From RXIX01 sp003989075 (GTDB lineage Bacteria; Pseudomonadota; Gammaproteobacteria; Competibacterales; Competibacteraceae), in contig JAKOYN010000067.1 of NCBI GenBank assembly GCA_029780415.1, forward strand, positions 1-40,655: a DNA stretch of 40,655 nucleotides, in the 5' to 3' direction. The notes under the pieces were generated by a model. It worked only from the letters and a program-made list of their open reading frames with translations. It did not search any database and was not told the DNA's origin. The first letter of the stretch is position 1; each line of letters begins with the position of its first letter. Positions 7,791-17,372 of this stretch are shown in pieces. Position numbers and translations under genes: made by a program.

Positions 7791-9303
7791 GATCACCCTC
7801 GCGTTCCGCCTCGGCGGCCCGGTCCAGCAGATATTGCACCAGCAGCGGCACCGGCCGCCCGGTCGCGCCCTTGGCCTTGCCGCTCTTCCAGGCCGTACCG
7901 GCAATGTCCAGATGCGCCCAGTGGAACTTGCGCGCAAAACGGGACAGGAAACAGGCGGCGACAATCGCCCCGCCATCACGGTTGCCGGCGACATTGGCCA
8001 TATCGGCAAAATTGCTGTCCAGCGCCTCCTGATACTCATCCCAGAGCGGCAGTTCCCAGGCGCGATCCGCAGCCGACTGACCCGCAGCAATCAGCGCATG
8101 CGCCAGCGGCGGATGGTTGCTGAACAGACCATGCGGATGCCGGCCCAGCGCAATGATGCAGGCCCCGGTCAGGGTCGCGATATCGATCACCGCCACCGGC
8201 TCATCGCGCTCGGCATAGCTCAGCGCATCGCAGAGAATCAACCGCCCCTCGGCATCAGTGTTGAGAATCTCGATGGTCTGACCCGATAGGCTGGTGACGA
8301 TATCGCCCGGCCGGGTCGCGCGCCCACCGGGCATGTTCTCCACCGCCGGAATCAGCCCAGTGACATTCAACGGCAACTGCAGCTCGGCGCAGGCCTGCAG
8401 CACGCCGAGCACGCTGGCTGCACCGCACATATCGTATTTCATCTCGTCCATGCCCTCACCGGGCTTGAGCGAAATGCCGCCGCTATCGAAGGTCACACCC
8501 TTGCCGATCAGCACATAGGGCTTTTGCGTCGCGGCGCCCTGGCGATAGTCGAGGCGGATGAACTGCGCCGGCTGGATACTGCCACGGCTCACCGCCAGCA
8601 GCGCACCCATACCCAACTGCTCCATGGCGGCCTCATCGAGAATCTGCGCCCGCATGCCCGTAAAGCGCGCCGCCAGTTCACGGGCCTGCTCGGCCAGATA
8701 GACCGGCGTACAGATGTTGGGCGGCAGGTTGCCCAGATCGCGGGTCAGCTTCATGCCAGCGGCAATGGCCATACCCTCACGCACCGCCTGTTCACCACCG
8801 GGCAATTCCCGCCGTCCGGGTACGCTGAGTATAATTTTGCGCAAGGGGCGGCGCGGCGTATCCTTCTTGCTCTTGAGCGCGTCGCAGCGATAGCGCGATT
8901 CCTCGACTGCCTCGACGATCTGGCGGATTTTCCAGTTGAGATCATGACCACGGGTAGTCAGCTCGGTCAGATACAAGGTGGCTTCGGTAGCACCGGCATC
9001 GTTCAGAACCGTTGCGGCATGCGTGATGATCTGCCGGAAGCGGCGCTCGTCCAGATCGCGTTCCCGGCCGCAGCCCACCAGCAGCACGCGCTCGCACAGG
9101 GCTTCGGGTACGTTGAACAGCAGCAGCGACTGGCCAGGCTTGCCTTCCAGATCGCCCCGGCGCAGCAGATTGCCCAGATAACCGCCACAGGCGGTGTCAA
9201 ACTGCTCGGCGGCGGGTGTCAAGCGCCGTGATTCGTAGACACCCAGCACCAGGCAGGCCGTGCGCTGCTTTTCCGGATTGCCGCTTTTAACCGTAAATTC
9301 CAT
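7777..9303 (-). CDS. pepA: Leucyl aminopeptidase (cytosol aminopeptidase, M17)
   Basis: PepA removes N-terminal residues from peptides using two metal ions; in E. coli it also binds DNA in Xer recombination. The 508-residue product has a variable N-terminal domain and a C-terminal M17 catalytic domain with metal-binding and active-site segments KGVTFDSGGISLKPGEGMD, MKYDMCGAASVLG and the family signature NTDAEGRLILCDAL. It is divergent from lptF across 197 bp and overlaps holC downstream. This pepA-holC and lptFG divergent layout is common in gammaproteobacteria. Confidence 0.97.
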   Translation of the reverse strand: MEFTVKSGNPEKQRTACLVLGVYESRRLTPAAEQFDTACGGYLGNLLRRGDLEGKPGQSLLLFNVPEALCERVLLVGCGRERDLDERRFRQIITHAATVLNDAGATEATLYLTELTTRGHDLNWKIRQIVEAVEESRYRCDALKSKKDTPRRPLRKIILSVPGRRELPGGEQAVREGMAIAAGMKLTRDLGNLPPNICTPVYLAEQARELAARFTGMRAQILDEAAMEQLGMGALLAVSRGSIQPAQFIRLDYRQGAATQKPYVLIGKGVTFDSGGISLKPGEGMDEMKYDMCGAASVLGVLQACAELQLPLNVTGLIPAVENMPGGRATRPGDIVTSLSGQTIEILNTDAEGRLILCDALSYAERDEPVAVIDIATLTGACIIALGRHPHGLFSNHPPLAHALIAAGQSAADRAWELPLWDEYQEALDSNFADMANVAGNRDGGAIVAACFLSRFARKFHWAHLDIAGTAWKSGKAKGATGRPVPLLVQYLLDRAAEAEREGDRAAH

Positions 9304-9500
9304 TGATGGGCTACCCCCGTTTGTTTTTTTAAAGGTTTAAAGGCCAAATTCAGGACCGCACGAATTGAAACGACCTCATCCAGCCCCGCAACCAGGCTCG
9401 AAACAAGCATGATGATAGCAGCCGGTCACCCGACACCTGAGACCCGCGGCGCCATTGACCCGGAAACGGTCGCACAGCGCCCCTGGGCAACGGATCGCGC

Positions 9501-10616
9501 GTGCCTTCCCTGATCGATCGCTACCTGATCCGCGAGATCGCCCTGACCCTGCTGGCAACCGCAGTGGTGCTGCTGGCGATGGTGCTCAGCCACCGTCTGG
9601 CCGGCTATCTGAGCAAGGCCGCCAGCGGGCTGCTGGCGCGCGATGCCATTTTTACCCTGATCGGCCTGCAGGCGCTGCATTTCCTGGTGGTGCTGATCCC
9701 GCTGGCCTTTCTGCTCAGCATCATGCTGGCGCTGGGGCGGCTGTACCGCGATCACGAAATGGAAGCGCTGGCAGCCTGCGGCTATGGGCCGCTGTCGGTC
9801 TACCGGGCGGTCTTCCTGCTGGCGGCGCCGCTGGCGGTGCTGAGTGCCGGGCTGGCGTTTTTCGTGGTGCCGATGACCATGGAACTGCAGTTCGAGGTGC
9901 TGGCGCGCGCCCGCAAGGAGGCGGAAGTGTCGATGTTCGCACCGGGCACCTTCCGCGAGGTGCTTGGCGGCCGGCATGTGGTGTACATCGGCGCCCTGGA
10001 TGAGCGCGAGCTGCGCAACGTCTTCATCCAGAGCCGCGAGGCTGATGGCGCGATCAGCGTCACTACCGGTCTCCAGGGCCGCCAGATCGTCGATGCCGAC
10101 GGCATCCGTCATATCGTGCTTGAAGACGGCTATCGCTATCAGGGTACGCCCGGGCAGGGCAATTACCAGATGCTGCACTTCGAACAGGCTTCGGTGCGTG
10201 TCGATACCGCGCCGCCCACCGAGGCCTGGCAGCACCGCGAAGCCCTGCCCACCCTGCGCCTGCTGCAGTCGAGCGAGCCGATGCATATCGCCGAGCTGCA
10301 GATGCGCCTGAACAGTCCGCTCAACGTGCTGCTGATTGCCCTGTGGGCGCCGCTGCTGGCCCGCGCCCGGCCCCGCGAAGGCCGCTATGGGCGCATCGTC
10401 GCTGCGGTGCTGATCTACGCGATCAATTTCAACCTGATCGGCGTCGGCGAATCCTGGCTAAGTCATGGCGTGGTCGGCGCGGGCGTCGGTCTGTGGTGGG
10501 TGCATGGCCTGTTCCTGCTGCTGGGCCTGTTCCTGCTGTTCTACCATGTGGCGGGCACCGCCAGCTGGCGCTGGCTGCGGCGCCGGCTGTGGCGCCATGC
10601 TGATGCCGGGGCCTGA
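9501..10616 (+). CDS. lptF: LPS export ABC transporter permease LptF
   Basis: LptF is one of the two inner-membrane permeases of the LptB2FGC complex, which extracts lipopolysaccharide from the inner membrane. The 371-residue product begins from GTG with SLIDRYLIREIALTLLATAVVLLAMVL, the family's N-terminal coupling helix and first membrane segment. It has about three N-terminal and three C-terminal membrane segments around a periplasmic beta-jellyroll domain (about 135-270). No ATG fits, and no strong Shine-Dalgarno is seen before the GTG, so the start is less certain. It is followed 4 bp later by lptG. Confidence 0.95.
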   Translation: MPSLIDRYLIREIALTLLATAVVLLAMVLSHRLAGYLSKAASGLLARDAIFTLIGLQALHFLVVLIPLAFLLSIMLALGRLYRDHEMEALAACGYGPLSVYRAVFLLAAPLAVLSAGLAFFVVPMTMELQFEVLARARKEAEVSMFAPGTFREVLGGRHVVYIGALDERELRNVFIQSREADGAISVTTGLQGRQIVDADGIRHIVLEDGYRYQGTPGQGNYQMLHFEQASVRVDTAPPTEAWQHREALPTLRLLQSSEPMHIAELQMRLNSPLNVLLIALWAPLLARARPREGRYGRIVAAVLIYAINFNLIGVGESWLSHGVVGAGVGLWWVHGLFLLLGLFLLFYHVAGTASWRWLRRRLWRHADAGA

Positions 10617-10620
10617 TGCC

Positions 10621-11685
10621 ATGACTCTGATTGATCGCTACATTTTTCGCACCGTCGCCGGCACCACCGTGATCGCGCTGCTGGTGCTGCTGCTGCTGGA
10701 ATCCTTTCTCAACCTGCTGGTGGAACTGGAGGATATCGGCAAGGGCGGTTACAGCTTCGCGGCGGCGTTTCACTACCTGCTGCTGATCCAGCCGCGGCAA
10801 CTGTATGAGCTGTTCCCGATGGCGCTGCTGGTCGGCGGCCTGCTGGGCATGGGTACGCTGGCTGCGGGCAGCGAGCTGATCGTGATGCGCGCCGCGGGCC
10901 TGTCGCTGAGCCGGTTGAGCATCTCGGCTCTGCAGGCCGGTCTGCTGCTCAGTCTGGTGGTGCTGGCAATTGGCGAATTCGTGGCGCCGCCACTGGAGCA
11001 ACTGGCCCGCGAGCAGCGCGCGGTGGCCCGGGGTGAAAAAATGCAGATTCGCGGTGGCCGCGGCTTCTGGGCGCGGGATGGCGAATTCTTCGTCCATGTC
11101 GGCGCGGTGCTGCCCGGCATTCGCCTGATGGATATTCACGTGTTCCACATCAAGCCCGATGCGCAGATGGAGGCCGTGACCCATGCCCAGGGCGCACGTT
11201 ATGAGCAGGGCCGCTGGCTGCTGGAAGGCGTCAGCCGCACCGCGCTGGACGGCGACAGCGCGCGCGTTGGGCAATTGGCCGCGCTGGCGGTGGATTCGGC
11301 GATCAGTCCGCAGATTCTCGACGTACTGGCGGCCAATCCCAGCCAGTTGGCGATCCGTGAGCTGTGGCTGTACATCGACTATCTGGAACGCAATGGTCTG
11401 GACGCGCAGAGCTACCGGCTGGCGCTGTGGCGCAAGCTGCTGGCGCCGCTGGTGTATGTGGCGATGCTGGTGGTGGCGCTGCCCTTCGTATTCGGCCCGC
11501 AGCGTGCCGCCGGCGTCGGTCAGCGCCTGCTGATTGGCCTGCTGCTGGGGCTGGCGTTCTTCCTGATGAATTTTCTGCTCGGCAATCTGGTGCTGCTGTA
11601 TGGCTATCCACCGGTGCTGGGTGCGGTGCTGCCCTCGCTGCTGTTCCTCGGCGGCGGTTTTTATGCCCTCGGCCGGCTGCGTTAG
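10621..11685 (+). CDS. lptG: LPS export ABC transporter permease LptG
   Basis: LptG is the partner of LptF in the lipopolysaccharide exporter. The 354-residue product starts MTLIDRYIFRTVAGTTVIALLVLLLLESFLNLLVELEDIG, matching the family's first helix. It has further N-terminal membrane segments to about residue 115, a periplasmic jellyroll domain (about 120-270) and three C-terminal membrane segments. The ATG at 10621 was chosen over upstream in-frame starts because it lies just after the lptF stop and gives the standard N-terminus and length. Confidence 0.95.
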   Translation: MTLIDRYIFRTVAGTTVIALLVLLLLESFLNLLVELEDIGKGGYSFAAAFHYLLLIQPRQLYELFPMALLVGGLLGMGTLAAGSELIVMRAAGLSLSRLSISALQAGLLLSLVVLAIGEFVAPPLEQLAREQRAVARGEKMQIRGGRGFWARDGEFFVHVGAVLPGIRLMDIHVFHIKPDAQMEAVTHAQGARYEQGRWLLEGVSRTALDGDSARVGQLAALAVDSAISPQILDVLAANPSQLAIRELWLYIDYLERNGLDAQSYRLALWRKLLAPLVYVAMLVVALPFVFGPQRAAGVGQRLLIGLLLGLAFFLMNFLLGNLVLLYGYPPVLGAVLPSLLFLGGGFYALGRLR

Positions 11686-11912
11686 CGATGATCACCGGGC
11701 ACACTGTTCGCGTACTACTTGCGTTGTGCCGGCATGCGCGCGATGCTTTTCGCCAGCCTGGAGCCCGCGCCCGGATCCGGAATGCGCGGAAGATGCAACA
11801 AAAACCGGGATCCCGTACCTGCATGCCTTGACTCGCAACCGGGGCGTCCTGGGCACCGGCCATCATGGCCCGGCTCCACGCCATGATCCATCCACCCCAC
11901 CGGGTCTTTCGC

Positions 11913-12989
11913 ATGGCTAAACGCACCCCTCTTTATGACAGCCATCTCGCCCAGGGGGCGAAAATGGTTGATTTCGGCGGCTGGGACATGCCGCTGCACT
12001 ATGGCTCGCAACTCAACGAACATCATCAGGTACGGCGCGATGCCGGCCTGTTTGATGTTTCGCACATGACCATTGTCGATTTCGCCGAGCCCGGTCCGGC
12101 CAAAACGCTGCTGCGCTATTTGCTGGCCAACGACGTAGCCCGGCTGTATCCCGGCAAGGCGCTGTATACCTGCATGCTCAACGAGGCCGGCGGCGTCATC
12201 GACGATCTGATCGTCTATGACCGGGGCGCGGCCGGCTATCGGCTGGTGCTGAACGCCGCTACGCGCGATAGCGATCTGGCCTGGATCGCAGCGATCGCCG
12301 AACGCTATGGCGCTGCCTGGACGGTGCGCGACGACCTGGCGATGCTGGCGGTGCAGGGCCCCGAGGCACTGGCGCGCCTGGCGGCGGTGCTCGATGCCGA
12401 TACCCTGGCGGCGGTGCGCGCCAGCCGGCGCTTTCATGCCGTGGACGGCGACACCCTGTTCATCGCCCGCACCGGTTACACCGGCGAGGACGGTGTGGAA
12501 ATCCTGCTGCCGGTGACGCAGGCCCCCGCGCTGTGGGCGCAACTGCTGGCTGCCGGCGTTGCCCCCTGTGGCCTGGGCGCCCGCGATACCCTGCGCCTGG
12601 AAGCGGGCATGAATCTCTATGGCAGCGACATGGACACCACCACCACGCCGCTGGTCTCCGGGCTGGGCTGGACGGTGGCCTGGCAGCCGGCGGATCGTGA
12701 CTTCATCGGTCGCGGTGCCCTGGAACAGCAGCGCACTGCCGGCGTGCCGCAGACCTTCGTTGGCCTGGTGCTGGAAGAGCGCGGCGTGCTGCGCAGCCAC
12801 CAGACGGTCCATGACGGCACACGCGAAATCGGCCAGACCACCAGCGGTGCCTTCTCACCGACCCTGAACCGGGGCATTGCCCTGGCCCGGGTCGCCGCCG
12901 GCATCGGCGAGCGCTGTCAGGTCGAGGTGCGCGGCAAGCGCCTCTCGGCCCTGGTGGTCAAGCCGCCGTTCGTCTCGCGCCCGGTCTAG
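11913..12989 (+). CDS. gcvT: Glycine cleavage system aminomethyltransferase (T protein)
   Basis: GcvT transfers the methylene carbon of glycine from the lipoyl arm of GcvH to tetrahydrofolate and releases ammonia. The 358-residue product starts MAKRTPLYDSHLAQGAKMVDFGGWDMPLHY, the standard N-terminus. It carries GLFDVSHMT, YTGEDGVEI and CGLGARDTLRLEAGMNLYG, which are family landmarks. An in-frame ATG 48 bp upstream was rejected because it adds 16 unconserved residues. The 227 bp before it hold no clear promoter, and the glycine riboswitch core motifs were looked for and not found. Confidence 0.96.
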   Translation: MAKRTPLYDSHLAQGAKMVDFGGWDMPLHYGSQLNEHHQVRRDAGLFDVSHMTIVDFAEPGPAKTLLRYLLANDVARLYPGKALYTCMLNEAGGVIDDLIVYDRGAAGYRLVLNAATRDSDLAWIAAIAERYGAAWTVRDDLAMLAVQGPEALARLAAVLDADTLAAVRASRRFHAVDGDTLFIARTGYTGEDGVEILLPVTQAPALWAQLLAAGVAPCGLGARDTLRLEAGMNLYGSDMDTTTTPLVSGLGWTVAWQPADRDFIGRGALEQQRTAGVPQTFVGLVLEERGVLRSHQTVHDGTREIGQTTSGAFSPTLNRGIALARVAAGIGERCQVEVRGKRLSALVVKPPFVSRPV

Positions 12990-13037
12990 CCGCACCCCTT
13001 CCCCGCTCCCTACCGAACCCCTGTCGAGGAACCGCCG

Positions 13038-13466
13038 ATGAGCAGCAACATTCCCGCCGAACTGCGTTACACCGAATCCCACGAGTGGCTGCGTCCCCAG
13101 GAGGATGGCATCGTCACCGTAGGCATCACCGACCATGCCCAGCACCTGCTCGGTGATCTGGTCTTTGTGGAGATTCCGGAAGTCGGCCGGGTGGTGAGCG
13201 CCGCCGAAAGCTGCGCCGTGGTCGAATCGGTCAAGGCCGCCTCCGATGTCTACAGCCCGCTCGATGGCGTGATCGTCGAGGTCAACGAACTGCTCGCCGA
13301 CAGCCCCGAACTGATCAACCAGGACCCCTACGGCGAAGGCTGGATCTTCCGCATCAAGACCAGCGCCGCCCTGAACGATCTGCTTGATGCCCATGCCTAC
13401 GCGGCCATTGCCCTGGCCGATGATGAAGACGACGCCTCGCTCGCCAACCCGAAGCTGGCCGGCTAG
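13038..13466 (+). CDS. gcvH: Glycine cleavage system H protein
   Basis: GcvH carries the lipoyl group that shuttles the aminomethyl intermediate between the P, T and L proteins. The 142-residue product shows YTESHEWLRPQEDGIVTVGITDHAQ and the lipoylation site VESVKAASDVYSPLDG, with the modified lysine at about residue 65. It sits 48 bp after gcvT and 14 bp before gcvPA. A strong GAGGAACC-like ribosome-binding region precedes the ATG. The C-terminal DDEDDASLANPKLAG tail is slightly longer and more acidic than in many homologues. Confidence 0.97.
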   Translation: MSSNIPAELRYTESHEWLRPQEDGIVTVGITDHAQHLLGDLVFVEIPEVGRVVSAAESCAVVESVKAASDVYSPLDGVIVEVNELLADSPELINQDPYGEGWIFRIKTSAALNDLLDAHAYAAIALADDEDDASLANPKLAG

Positions 13467-13480
13467 GCGAGGCGCTGCCC

Positions 13481-14836
13481 ATGCCCTTCATTCCGCATAC
13501 CGCAGACGATGTCCAGGCCATGCTGGAGGCGATTGGCGCCCCCAGCATCGAAGCCCTGTTCGACGAGATCCCACCAGCGCTGCGCATCAGCGAGCTGCAG
13601 GCACTGCCCGAGGGCCTCAGCGAAGCCCAGGTCACGCGCCTGATGGCGGCCCGCGCCAGCCAGGACCCGCCACTGGCCTGCTTCCTTGGCGCCGGCGCCT
13701 ACGAGCACCACATCCCAGCGGCGATCTGGGAAATCGTCGGCCGCGGCGAGTTCTACAGCGCCTACACGCCCTATCAGCCCGAGGCCAGCCAGGGCACCCT
13801 GCAGGTGCTCTACGAGTACCAGAGCATGATGGCCGGCCTGACCGGGCTGGCGGTGTCCAATGCCTCGCTGTACGACGGGGCATCGGCGCTGGCCGAGGCG
13901 CTGCTGATGGCGGTGCGCGCCAATCGCAAATCGAAATCCAAACGCATCCTGATACCGCGCACGCTGCACCCGCTGTACCGGCGTGCCGCCCATGCCATCA
14001 TCCATAACCAGGGCCTGGAACTGCTGGAAGTACCCTACGATCCAGCCGGCGGCCATACCCCGGTCGAAGCGCTAGCGCCCTGGGCCGGGCAGGACATCGC
14101 CGCGCTGGTGATCGCCCAGCCCAACTTCTTCGGCGTTCTGGAAGATGTGGACGCCCTGACCGACTGGGCGCATCAGCACAATGCGCTGGCGGTGGCGGTA
14201 GTCAATCCGACCGCGCTGGCGGTGCTCAAGCCACCGGGGCAGTGGGGCGCGCGCGGCGCCGATATCGCCTGTGGCGACGGCCAGCCCCTGGGCGCACCGC
14301 TCAGTTCCGGCGGGCCCTATTTCGGCTTCCTGTGCTGCCGACAGGACCTGGTGCGGCAGATGCCAGGGCGGCTGGTCGGGCGCACCGTGGACCTGGACGG
14401 CAAACCCGGCTTTACCCTGACCCTGCAGGCCCGCGAGCAGCACATCCGCCGTTCCAAGGCCACCTCCAACATCTGCACCAATCAGGGCCTGATGGTTACT
14501 GCGGCAACGCTGTATCTGACGCTGCTCGGTCCGCACGGTCTGGAACAGGTCGCCGCCCGTTGCCATGCCAACACCCGGGCGCTGCTGGAGCAACTGAGCG
14601 CGATTCCCGGCGTCAGCCCGCTGTTCAACCGCCCGCTGTTCCACGAAGCGGTGCTGAAGCTGCCGCGTTCCGCGGGCGCGGTGCTGGAGGCCCTGCGCAC
14701 GCACGGCATTCTTGGCGGTCTCGACCTGAGCGGCGACTATCCCGAACTGGGCGATGCTGTGCTGATCTGCGCCACTGAAACCAAGGATGCCGCTGATCTG
14801 CGCGCCTATGCCACGGCCCTGGCGGCGGTGGTGTAA
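13481..14836 (+). CDS. gcvPA: Glycine dehydrogenase (decarboxylating) subunit 1
   Basis: This is the N-terminal half of a split P protein, which together with GcvPB decarboxylates glycine with pyridoxal phosphate. The 451-residue product begins MPFIPHTADDVQAMLEAIG and has the family segments FLGAGAYEHHIPAAI, FYSAYTPYQPEASQGTLQ, LSSGGPYFGFLCCR and TSNICTNQGLM. It lacks the PLP-binding lysine, which is in GcvPB, as expected for the two-subunit type. It lies 14 bp after gcvH. Unusually, the next gene is tpx, not gcvPB. Confidence 0.96.
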   Translation: MPFIPHTADDVQAMLEAIGAPSIEALFDEIPPALRISELQALPEGLSEAQVTRLMAARASQDPPLACFLGAGAYEHHIPAAIWEIVGRGEFYSAYTPYQPEASQGTLQVLYEYQSMMAGLTGLAVSNASLYDGASALAEALLMAVRANRKSKSKRILIPRTLHPLYRRAAHAIIHNQGLELLEVPYDPAGGHTPVEALAPWAGQDIAALVIAQPNFFGVLEDVDALTDWAHQHNALAVAVVNPTALAVLKPPGQWGARGADIACGDGQPLGAPLSSGGPYFGFLCCRQDLVRQMPGRLVGRTVDLDGKPGFTLTLQAREQHIRRSKATSNICTNQGLMVTAATLYLTLLGPHGLEQVAARCHANTRALLEQLSAIPGVSPLFNRPLFHEAVLKLPRSAGAVLEALRTHGILGGLDLSGDYPELGDAVLICATETKDAADLRAYATALAAVV

Positions 14837-14896
14837 GGGACCAGAACAGTCCGGGCATCTGCACGATCTTTCCTTTTTCCGCTGGAGCGCTTTGAT

Positions 14897-15397
14897 ATGG
14901 CCACCGTGACACTCAAGGGCAATCCGATCAACACCCATGGCGAACTGCCCGCCGTCGGCGCAACCGCGCCCGATTTCAAACTGGTCGCTGCCGACCTGAA
15001 GGATCTGAGCCTGGCCGATTTCGCCGGCAGGAAAAAGCTGCTGAACATCGTGCCCAGTCTCGACACGGCGGTCTGCGCGCTGTCAACCCGCATATTCAAT
15101 GAACACGCCAAGGCGCATCCTGATACGGTGATCCTGGTGATCTCCGCCGATCTGCCCTTTGCCCAGAAGCGCTTTTGCGGCAACGAGGGCCTGGAGAACG
15201 TGGTGACCCTGTCGATGATGCGCTCGCGCAAGTTCGCCAAGGACTATGGCGTGCTGCTGGAAAACGGGCCGCTGGCGGGCCTGACCGCCCGCGCCGTGCT
15301 GGTGCTGGATGAACAGAATGTCGTCCGTCATGCCGAACTGGTGCCCGAAATCGCCCAGGAACCGGACTATGCGGCGGCGCTGGCCGTGCTACGGTAA
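14897..15397 (+). CDS. tpx: Thiol peroxidase (Tpx, atypical 2-Cys peroxiredoxin)
   Basis: Tpx reduces lipid and hydrogen peroxides using thioredoxin. The 166-residue product has the normal length and starts MATVTLKGNPINTHGELPAVG. It contains the peroxidatic cysteine in PSLDTAVCALSTR (about residue 60) and the resolving cysteine in QKRFCGNEG (about 95), the spacing seen in the Tpx subfamily. It lies between gcvPA and gcvPB, 60 bp after the first and 25 bp before the second, all on the same strand, so co-transcription is likely. The Shine-Dalgarno GGAG is 9 bases upstream of the ATG. Confidence 0.96.
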   Translation: MATVTLKGNPINTHGELPAVGATAPDFKLVAADLKDLSLADFAGRKKLLNIVPSLDTAVCALSTRIFNEHAKAHPDTVILVISADLPFAQKRFCGNEGLENVVTLSMMRSRKFAKDYGVLLENGPLAGLTARAVLVLDEQNVVRHAELVPEIAQEPDYAAALAVLR

Positions 15398-15422
15398 GTG
15401 GACTGGAGCGGAACCCTCAACC

Positions 15423-16877
15423 ATGCTGATCTTCGAGCAATCCCGTCCCGGCCGTCAGGGCGTCATACCCACCGCCGCACCGGCCGATGCCCTGTCCGAC
15501 CTTCCCGCACATCTGCGCCGCACCCAGGCCGCGCCACTGCCGGAAGTCTCGGAACTGCAGGCCGTGCGCCACTACACCCGGCTGTCGCAGAAGAATTTCT
15601 CCATCGACACCCACTTCTACCCGCTTGGCTCCTGCACCATGAAGTACAACCCGCGGGTCTGCCACCGGCTGGCCTCGCTGCCGGGCTTTCTTGGCCGGCA
15701 TCCACTGGCGCCGGAAGCGGTCAACCAGGGTTTTCTGGCCTGTCTCCATGACCTGCAGGAGATCCTGCGCGAAGTGACCGGTATGGCGGCAGTATCGCTG
15801 ACGCCGATGGCCGGTGCGCAGGGTGAATTCGCCGGGGTGGCGATGATCCGCGCCTATCACCGCGCCCATGGTGACGAGGCGCGGCGCGAGATCCTGGTGC
15901 CGGACGCAGCGCACGGCACCAACCCGGCCACGGCGATCATGTGCGGCTTCACCGTGCGGGAAATTCCCACCGATGCCCAGGGCGATGTCGATCTGGTCGC
16001 GCTGCGCGAGGCGGTCGGGCCGCAAACCGCCGGCCTGATGCTGACGAATCCCTCCACCCTGGGCGTGTTCGAGCGCAACATCAGCGAGATCGCCGCGATC
16101 GTCCACGCTGCCGGCGGCCTGCTCTATTACGATGGCGCCAATCTCAACGCCATCCTCGGCAAGGCCCGCCCCGGCGACATGGGCTTCGATGTGATCCACA
16201 TGAACCTGCACAAGACCTTCGCCACCCCGCATGGTGGCGGCGGTCCTGGGGCCGGGCCGGTCGCGGTCAGCGCCCGGCTGGAACCGTTCCTGCCGGTGCC
16301 AATCGTCGCCCGCGAAGGTGAGCGCTATCGCTGGCTGAGCGAAGCCGAGCGGCCGCAGAGCATCGGCCGGCTGTCGGCCTTCATGGGCAATGCCGGGGTC
16401 CTGCTGCGCGCCTATATCTATGCGCGCATGCTCGGGCGCGCCGGCATGGGTCGGGTCGCCGAATACGCCACGCTCAACGCCAACTACCTGCTGGCGGAAC
16501 TGAGCCGGGCCGGTTTCGAGGCCGCATTCCCGCAGCGGCGCGCCAGCCATGAGTTCATCATCACCCTGCGCCGTCAGGCCAGGAGCCTCGGGGTCACGGC
16601 GATGGATTTTGCCAAGCGCCTGCTCGATTTGGGTTTCCACGCCCCAACCACCTATTTCCCGCTGCTGGTGCCGGAATGCCTGCTGATCGAGCCGACCGAA
16701 ACCGAGTGCAAGGAAGAACTCGATGCCTTCGTCGCCGCGCTGCGCCAGATCCAGCAGGAAGCCGAAGATGATCCCGATTGGGTCAAGGGTGCGCCCCACC
16801 ATCGACCGATCCGGCGTCTGGACGAAGTACGCGCCGCCCGCGACATGGACCTGGCCTGGCGGCCGGCGGCGTCCTGA
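15423..16877 (+). CDS. gcvPB: Glycine dehydrogenase (decarboxylating) subunit 2
   Basis: This is the C-terminal half of the split P protein and carries the cofactor. The 484-residue product shows HYTRLSQKNFSIDTHFYPLG, SCTMKYNPRV, DAAHGTNPATA and the PLP-lysine segment MNLHKTFATPHGGGGPGAGP. The ATG at 15423 gives the standard MLIFEQSRPGRQG N-terminus; longer in-frame starts overlap tpx and were rejected. It is followed 3 bp later by dgkA. Very long open frames on the opposite strand here are shadows of the high GC content. Confidence 0.97.
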   Translation: MLIFEQSRPGRQGVIPTAAPADALSDLPAHLRRTQAAPLPEVSELQAVRHYTRLSQKNFSIDTHFYPLGSCTMKYNPRVCHRLASLPGFLGRHPLAPEAVNQGFLACLHDLQEILREVTGMAAVSLTPMAGAQGEFAGVAMIRAYHRAHGDEARREILVPDAAHGTNPATAIMCGFTVREIPTDAQGDVDLVALREAVGPQTAGLMLTNPSTLGVFERNISEIAAIVHAAGGLLYYDGANLNAILGKARPGDMGFDVIHMNLHKTFATPHGGGGPGAGPVAVSARLEPFLPVPIVAREGERYRWLSEAERPQSIGRLSAFMGNAGVLLRAYIYARMLGRAGMGRVAEYATLNANYLLAELSRAGFEAAFPQRRASHEFIITLRRQARSLGVTAMDFAKRLLDLGFHAPTTYFPLLVPECLLIEPTETECKEELDAFVAALRQIQQEAEDDPDWVKGAPHHRPIRRLDEVRAARDMDLAWRPAAS

Positions 16878-16880
16878 GCG

Positions 16881-17243
16881 ATGGCCTACCAGCAGCACAC
16901 CGGCTGGCGCCGGCTGATCAATGCCACCGGCTATTCCTGGGCTGGACTGAAGGCCGCCTGGCGCAACGAGGAAGCGTTTCGTCAGGAAGGGCTGCTGTGC
17001 GTAGTGCTGGCGCCGCTGGCCCTGTGGCTGGGCAATAGCGCCGTGGAACGGGCGCTGCTGATCGGCAGCCTGCTGCTGCTGGTGATCGTCGAACTGCTCA
17101 ACACCGGCATCGAGGCGGCGATCGATCGTATCGGCCTGGAACGCCATGAACTGTCCGGCCGGGCCAAGGATATCGGCTCGGCGGCGGTCTTCATGGCCTT
17201 GCTCAACGCCGCCGTGGTCTGGCTGTTGATCCTGTTCGGCTGA
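16881..17243 (+). CDS. dgkA: Diacylglycerol kinase
   Basis: DgkA is a small trimeric inner-membrane kinase that phosphorylates diacylglycerol, recycling lipid left by membrane-derived oligosaccharide and LPS-modifying reactions. The 120-residue product has three predicted membrane segments (about 34-50, 55-75 and 97-118) and the conserved catalytic stretch NEEAFRQE and VELLNTGIEAAIDR. Length and motifs match the proteobacterial family. It starts 3 bp after gcvPB, so it is probably the last gene of the gcv transcript, an arrangement with no obvious metabolic link. Confidence 0.95.
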   Translation: MAYQQHTGWRRLINATGYSWAGLKAAWRNEEAFRQEGLLCVVLAPLALWLGNSAVERALLIGSLLLLVIVELLNTGIEAAIDRIGLERHELSGRAKDIGSAAVFMALLNAAVVWLLILFG

Positions 17244-17372
17244 GCAGTGCGGCGATGTGCAACGGAACCCGATGGCGGCCTGCTGTTCCCGTGATGGCCA
17301 ATACCGTACACTGCCTGCATGGACCTCTCTTGTCCATTCTCCACCTCTGGATGCCAAGATCAGCGCCCTGAC

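Noticed and set aside
11686..11912. A glycine riboswitch before gcvT
   Set aside because: The conserved glycine-aptamer core segments were looked for and not seen. The region contains only GC-rich sequence without a clear tandem fold.
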